Of a stretch of 7,512 bases of DNA, positions 4,196 to 7,512 are shown in pieces (positions within the stretch are counted from its first letter, which is position 1; every line of letters begins with the position of its first letter). The position numbers and the translations under genes were made by a program. The notes below the pieces were generated by a model that worked only from the letters and a program-made list of their open reading frames with translations, ran no database searches and was not told where the DNA came from. The stretch spans positions 1 to 7,512 of the forward strand of contig JBBDQZ010000027.1 in NCBI GenBank assembly GCA_040905705.1, in the 5' to 3' direction. This DNA comes from JBBDQZ01 sp040905705. GTDB taxonomy: Bacteria; Bacteroidota; Rhodothermia; Balneolales; Natronogracilivirgulaceae.

Positions 4196-5998
4196 TCACT
4201 TGATTAAAGTAAGTTGTTTCTTGTGAACTTGACCACCAGCCTCAAGTTGATAAATGTACAATCCAGAGGCAAGGCCGCTTGCATCAAATTGTATACTGTG
4301 ATTTCCGGCTGTTCTGAAATCGCCATTCAGAAGGATCGCCATCCTTTGGCCAAGCATATTGTACACTTCGAGCGTAACAGGAGAAGAAACGGAAATGGAA
4401 AAGGGAATCGTGGTAATGGGATTGAATGGATTCGGATAATTTTGACGGAGGACCGTGGTACCGGGTATGAAAAGATCATCTTCCATGCTAACCAAATCCC
4501 TGTCTGTATTTTCGTAATGCAGCGAATCGTCGAGTGCCGGATCATCGAAATCAAACGTGGCCGGCAGCTGACCGGTCCCAGGCTGGCCGATACCGACCAG
4601 ACCGACAGGATGGCGCCCGCCGTTCCAGTATTGACTGGTGGCGAACCGAAGTGAAGGCTTCAAGCCGGCGGGATCGACGACGGCCAGAGTCAATACGTAT
4701 TCGCCCGAAGGAACTTCCGGATGAAAGGTCGCGGAGGTATTATGGCTGACCGGTGGATTGCCCCAGCCTATGGGTTCGCTGGACCACCCGTCGACCACGG
4801 CCAGGCTAGGCCAAATATCGATTTCTTCCCACTGTGGTGGTGTCCAGTTGCTGCCGGGTGTCCAGTCACGGATGTCTGCATCGGCGAAGAAGTCACGCCA
4901 CACTACTTCGCGGGTCTCGGGATCGAGCAGGGCCACTTCGACCGGCCAGTCGTAGTAGAAGGGCGCCGAGCCTTCATTGGTGACCGAAAATTCGATGTGC
5001 AGACCGGCCTCATCCACCGTTTCAGAGAATCCGACTGAATCCAGCCTGTATCGATAACCCATGACGCGCTGCAGCTGCTCAGCGCCGGCGCGGGCCTCCG
5101 GATCGTTCTGGTCATAGGCCGAGATCCAGCGCAGCTGGGTGCCGTGCAGCCAACGGATGGAATTGATGATGAAGTCACGGTGGACCAGTTCGGAAACACT
5201 GATCGTCGGAGTTTCACCGGGCTGGATTTCCCAGGCACCCCAGTTGTAAGCTGTCTCGCCACCGATGTAGGTGGAGAGATATAGATCATTTTGTTCATTG
5301 AGTTCGGCGATCCGGTGGCCATTGCCCCACATTTGCTGATAATGTGCCCAGGAGTCCCAGTACTCGCCAAACCCGAAGCCATCGAATATCGCCCAGGCTT
5401 GACGAACAGAGACTTTTTTGTCGGGAAAGGCGTTTATGAATGCTTCTCCGACGAGTTCCTGTATTTCCGGCGTGGGGTTCGGCGAATGGTGTTCTCCCCA
5501 TTTTCCGAAAATCCCCAGTTCGACGAAGGCGACCCGGGGATCATCGTTCCAGGCGATGCCCAGTCGTTCGATGAGTCTGGTCACACGTGCCTGGAACTGC
5601 TCGCTGGTGTAGTCGTCCTCCTCCATATCCTCCGGCCAAAATTTTTCATGATCTGCACTCCAGTGAAGGTAAACGCGCGGGATGAATTTGACATTGTTTT
5701 CCGGGCCATTGGCAAATTTCTGATTGGTCACGTCCAAAATTCGGTCCATGCCATCTGATTCATGGTTTTCCAGCTCATTCCAGCGGATGTACCGGTGCCT
5801 TAGTGTGGACCATTCATGGCCGATGTCGGCTGTAAAGCCCTTCATGGGGTTACGCAGGGCTCGGTCATAGTAACTGGGCGTGACGCGTACGAGAGGGTCA
5901 TCATTGGTGATGATCTGATTGGCCCGGGCGATGGGACAGACGACAAACGTCAAAGTTGTCATGATCATGAGCCATACCCGGCGGATGTGGGTGGTCAT
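4196..5998 (-). CDS. Secreted DUF4832-like putative glycoside hydrolase with type IX sorting domain
   Basis: The start is set at ATG 5998, five bases after a perfect AGGAGG. It gives 600 residues with a clean signal peptide (MTTHIRRVWLMIMTTLTF, cleavage likely after IARA near residue 26). An upstream ATG at 6064 stays open but would put 22 extra residues before the signal peptide. Residues about 40-320 look like the TIM-barrel-like domain of DUF4832/DUF4874 proteins: NPMKGF (50-55), RYIRWNELE (69-77), FIPRVYLHW (105-113), VELGIFGKWGEHH (159-171, with E160 and E169 as candidate acids) and a late RWISAYD (290-296). Residues about 320-480 form a beta-sandwich. Residues 518-600 are a C-terminal sorting domain (QNYPNPFNP to KKQLTLIK), so export by type IX secretion to the surface or medium is expected. 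The substrate is unknown, probably a polysaccharide. A sampled line has about 63% G+C, unlike the A+T-rich flanks. Ends in TGA. Confidence 0.82.
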   Translation of the reverse strand: MTTHIRRVWLMIMTTLTFVVCPIARANQIITNDDPLVRVTPSYYDRALRNPMKGFTADIGHEWSTLRHRYIRWNELENHESDGMDRILDVTNQKFANGPENNVKFIPRVYLHWSADHEKFWPEDMEEDDYTSEQFQARVTRLIERLGIAWNDDPRVAFVELGIFGKWGEHHSPNPTPEIQELVGEAFINAFPDKKVSVRQAWAIFDGFGFGEYWDSWAHYQQMWGNGHRIAELNEQNDLYLSTYIGGETAYNWGAWEIQPGETPTISVSELVHRDFIINSIRWLHGTQLRWISAYDQNDPEARAGAEQLQRVMGYRYRLDSVGFSETVDEAGLHIEFSVTNEGSAPFYYDWPVEVALLDPETREVVWRDFFADADIRDWTPGSNWTPPQWEEIDIWPSLAVVDGWSSEPIGWGNPPVSHNTSATFHPEVPSGEYVLTLAVVDPAGLKPSLRFATSQYWNGGRHPVGLVGIGQPGTGQLPATFDFDDPALDDSLHYENTDRDLVSMEDDLFIPGTTVLRQNYPNPFNPITTIPFSISVSSPVTLEVYNMLGQRMAILLNGDFRTAGNHSIQFDASGLASGLYIYQLEAGGQVHKKQLTLIK

Positions 5999-6003
5999 AC
6001 AGG

Positions 6004-6009
6004 CCTCCT
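6004..6009 (-). promoter_or_regulatory. Shine-Dalgarno site deciding the start of the secreted hydrolase
   Basis: The minus strand reads AGGAGG-CCTGT-ATG, a perfect site at optimal spacing. It favours the start at 5998 over the in-frame ATG at 6064, which has no such site. Confidence 0.8.
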
Positions 6010-6209
6010 CAATGAGTTTATTGGTCGTTGTCATTTCGTTATCAAATATTTTTTGTTTAACCAAGATAGTAAGCTAATAGTCGATTTGTAACTTTTAAAG
6101 TTTGGTGATGGAAGGTTGCTCTAACGGTCTGAAAATAAAAAATACGGTTAAGTCCTTGAATTTAAGCAACTAAATGCAAACGCGTACACTTGATCTGATT
6201 AGTTATACC

Positions 6210-6632
6210 TCAATCCTGGGGCAATATCTGTGGATTCCATACGACTTCCCACAGATGCTGGTCCGGATCCTGAAAATATCCGGCATAACCACCCCAAAAT
6301 GTTTCCTGAGCCTGTTTTATGATAACGGCACCGGCTTTCTCTGCCTGAGTCATTATGTCATCAACCTCAGGGCGGGACGAAACATTATGCCCGAGTGAAA
6401 ACTCTAATGGCCCCGGGCCCCCTGGCGCGATCCCGGTATCATGGGCAAGGCTTTTACGTGGCCAAATCGCCAGCTTTACTCCATTCTGCAATTCAAAGAA
6501 GGCTACGGCACCATGTTCATATTCCGTCCCAATGATTCCATCCGTCATTAAACCAAGGCCGTCACGATAGAATTGAAGTGATCGCTCCAGATTGTCAACA
6601 CAAATGGTAATAACAGTAACACGTGGTTTCAT
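6210..6632 (-). CDS. VOC-family (glyoxalase/bleomycin-resistance fold) protein
   Basis: The product has 140 residues and is full length for a single VOC protein. It shows two beta-alpha-beta-beta-beta units: TVITICVDNLERSLQFYRDG (about 6-25) with FFELQNGVKLAIW (45-57), then LEFSLGHNVSSRPEVDDIM (76-94) with FWGGYAGYFQDPDQHLWEVV (112-131). Possible metal ligands are E47, H82 and E129. The first position, usually His or Gln in glyoxalase I, appears to be Val7, so classical zinc or nickel glyoxalase I activity is doubtful. The wording (VDNLERSLQFYRDGLGL, then WGGYAGYFQDPDQHLWEV) is typical of a widespread uncharacterised VOC subfamily. The ATG at 6632 has only a weak ribosome site. It lies 76 bases after the DinB-like gene and 211 bases before the hydrolase, so it may be its own transcript. 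Substrate unknown. Confidence 0.85.
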   Translation of the reverse strand: MKPRVTVITICVDNLERSLQFYRDGLGLMTDGIIGTEYEHGAVAFFELQNGVKLAIWPRKSLAHDTGIAPGGPGPLEFSLGHNVSSRPEVDDIMTQAEKAGAVIIKQAQETFWGGYAGYFQDPDQHLWEVVWNPQILPQD

Positions 6633-6649
6633 GATAAGATTTTAATTGA

Positions 6650-6675
6650 GGTATAATGCCCTTGCGTATTATACC
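6650..6675. promoter_or_regulatory. Inverted repeat GGTATAAT...ATTATACC upstream of the VOC gene
   Basis: A perfect 8-base inverted repeat (6650-6657 and 6668-6675) with a 10-base spacer sits 17 bases upstream of the VOC start and after the DinB-like stop. Each arm contains TATAAT, so it resembles a promoter embedded in an operator. It is too A+T-rich for a strong terminator and has no T-run. Also, the 12-mer ATTGAGGTATAA (6645-6656) recurs inverted at 6203-6214 across the VOC stop codon. A regulatory role for the VOC gene is inferred. Confidence 0.4.
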
Positions 6676-6708
6676 AATCAAAGTTTTTACTTGCTTACGC
6701 AACGGTGA

Positions 6709-7155
6709 TTATTCATCAAGCAGTCTTCTGTGATAATTTATTTGTCCAAGGTGGTATGTCAAATGTGTTGCCAGGTGAACCAAAAAATATTCCGTTGAAG
6801 TTTTTGCTGAAAAAATCAGAATCGGATAATCGTATTCAAGTTCTTCTTTTGTCATTTTTTTTAGAGAATTCCCAACAATATTTATAGTGTCTTCAATTTT
6901 ATTGATCAACTCATTTTTTGGAATATTTTTTAGAGAAAATTCAAGTTCTCTATTTCTAACATAACCCGTTTTTCCAATTACGGAACCAATGTAATAATTT
7001 AAATTCCCTGTTAGATGCAAAGCCAGATTCCCTGCTGAGTTTGAAATATTCTTTTCTGTGCTCCAAATCATTTCCTCATTTCGATATAATTCAATTTCCG
7101 CCTGAAGTTTTTTAAGGTCTCTTTCAAAGAGTAAAATTAAAGTCTCTGTAAGCAT
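6709..7155 (-). CDS. DinB-like superfamily protein (four-helix, metal-binding)
   Basis: The product has 148 residues, almost all helical, matching the four-helix DinB/YfiT fold in length. Helix 2 carries SAGNLALHLTGNLNYYIG (40-57, H47). The last helix carries HLATHLTYHLGQINYHRRLL (127-146), with H131 and H135 in the H-x-x-x-H layout. H47 with H131 and H135 would form the usual three-His metal site. Family members include thiol-dependent transferases (bacillithiol or mycothiol S-transferases) and many unassigned damage-induced proteins, so the reaction cannot be named. The ATG at 7155 has no strong ribosome site. A sampled line is only about 23% G+C, the lowest of any gene here, which hints at separate acquisition. 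Stop is TAA at 6709. The next gene in the same direction is the VOC protein, 76 bases on. Confidence 0.8.
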   Translation of the reverse strand: MLTETLILLFERDLKKLQAEIELYRNEEMIWSTEKNISNSAGNLALHLTGNLNYYIGSVIGKTGYVRNRELEFSLKNIPKNELINKIEDTINIVGNSLKKMTKEELEYDYPILIFSAKTSTEYFLVHLATHLTYHLGQINYHRRLLDE

Positions 7156-7316
7156 TTTCTATGTTGATTTTATAGCAGTGACAATTTGTTGGCTATCCCC
7201 GGTAAACTACCCTCCCCGTGACGGACGAAGCTGCTTTTCCTGGTTATGGATGTTGGCCTCATCCCAATTAGCTAAACGGGAATTACCATATTACATATTT
7301 TTTCTCATGCTTTCAC

Positions 7317-7417
7317 CTTGTCATCCAAATCAGTGTGAAGTGTGGATGAAGCACACTGGTTTCGCTCGATGAACATGCCATCTTATCATCAAAATCGGTG
7401 TTAAGTGTAAATGATGC
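7317..7417. repeat. Imperfect 36-base direct repeat, 65-base period
   Basis: Segments 7317-7352 and 7382-7417 match at 29 of 36 positions, sharing TCATC, AAATC, GTGT and AAGTGT blocks with identical spacing. A CATGC lies a few bases before each copy. The first copy also contains CAGTGTG, which can pair with CACACTG 14 bases later. Two diverged copies do not make a CRISPR array; this looks like a degenerate intergenic repeat family or the edge of a mobile element. Confidence 0.5.
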
Positions 7418-7436
7418 GGTCCAAAATAGCATCGGC

Positions 7437-7489
7437 ATTATGCGAATGTTATGATAATGCTGATTATCCTCACTTTTTTATTATGCGAA
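7437..7489. repeat. ATTATGCGAA direct repeat with flanking small hairpin
   Basis: ATTATGCGAA occurs at 7437-7446 and 7480-7489. GCATTAT (7435-7441) can pair with ATAATGC (7454-7460). These lie next to the 65-base-period repeat and may belong to the same element, which continues beyond the window. Confidence 0.35.
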
Positions 7490-7512
7490 GTAATCAGACT
7501 GCATCTGTTGTA

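Larger units (their letters stand above)
7156..7512. other. Right-edge non-coding region
   Basis: No convincing gene is seen in these 357 bases. A plus-strand frame at 7178-7372 stays open for 64 codons but has no recognisable domain, no ribosome site, and its end is made of the repeat described separately. The first part should contain the promoter of the DinB-like gene, although no clear boxes stand out. The rest is repeat sequence. Confidence 0.5.

Noticed and set aside
4214..5758. Several plus-strand open frames of 100-155 codons
   Set aside because: They lie antisense to the secreted hydrolase, which has a signal peptide, a recognisable domain and a sorting domain; none of the antisense products shows a domain or ribosome site.
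5999..6064. Extended N-terminus for the secreted hydrolase
   Set aside because: The signal peptide and AGGAGG both point to the ATG at 5998; the extra 22 residues would bury the signal peptide.
7178..7372. Plus-strand 64-codon open frame at the right edge
   Set aside because: No start signal or recognisable domain, and its 3' part is the imperfect direct repeat.
7317..7417. CRISPR array
   Set aside because: Only two copies with seven mismatches, a spacer of 29 bases that includes repeat-like sequence, and no nearby cas genes.

Overview
The window looks like a chromosomal segment from a marine-type member of the Bacteroidota/Balneolota/Rhodothermota/Ignavibacteriota side of the FCB group. 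The best clue is the end of the large secreted protein at 4196-5998: a QNYPNPFNP motif followed by a short beta-rich module ending in KKQLTLIK. This is the classic C-terminal sorting domain (type A) used by the type IX secretion system. Several genes carry strong Shine-Dalgarno sites (AGGAGG, GAGGAG), which fits Balneolota/Rhodothermota better than core Bacteroidia. That lineage call is an inference.

Layout, left to right. At 1-230 (minus, running off the left edge) is a ribbon-helix-helix antitoxin of the DUF6364 type, with two TATACGTATA palindromes over its promoter. Behind it (253-450, minus) lies a C-terminal scrap of a Fic-family protein, then a patch of TTTTAATG repeats (488-569). A two-gene minus-strand operon follows: an unknown 97-residue protein (1763-2056) and a secreted beta-rich outer-membrane-type protein (786-1754). 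The second carries an HYSNG motif and is cut short by an in-frame TGA; its natural end appears to be at 666. A 390-base divergent intergenic region holds a degenerate 27-base duplication. The only plus-strand gene (2447-3586) encodes a polytopic membrane protein with an apparent internal duplication.

The right half is all minus strand: DinB-like protein (6709-7155), VOC/glyoxalase-like protein (6210-6632), the secreted DUF4832-like putative glycoside hydrolase (4196-5998), a DsrE-family sulfur-carrier-like gene broken by a frameshift (3722-4077), and what looks like the first 24 codons of a rhodanese (3611-3685). The last 350 bases contain no convincing gene but hold an imperfect 36-base direct repeat with a 65-base period.

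The genes do not form one pathway. DsrE plus rhodanese would be a sulfur-handling pair, but both are damaged. DinB and VOC proteins are common single-gene accessory functions. Base composition is patchy: sampled lines run at about 62% G+C in the two long genes (2447-3586, 4196-5998) and about 23% in part of the DinB-like gene, so the region looks mosaic. I see no clear undescribed multi-gene system. The most useful observations are the damaged genes (nonsense, frameshift, truncations), the operator-like palindromes at the antitoxin promoter, the possible lipid-hydrolase motif in the outer membrane protein, and the internally duplicated membrane protein.
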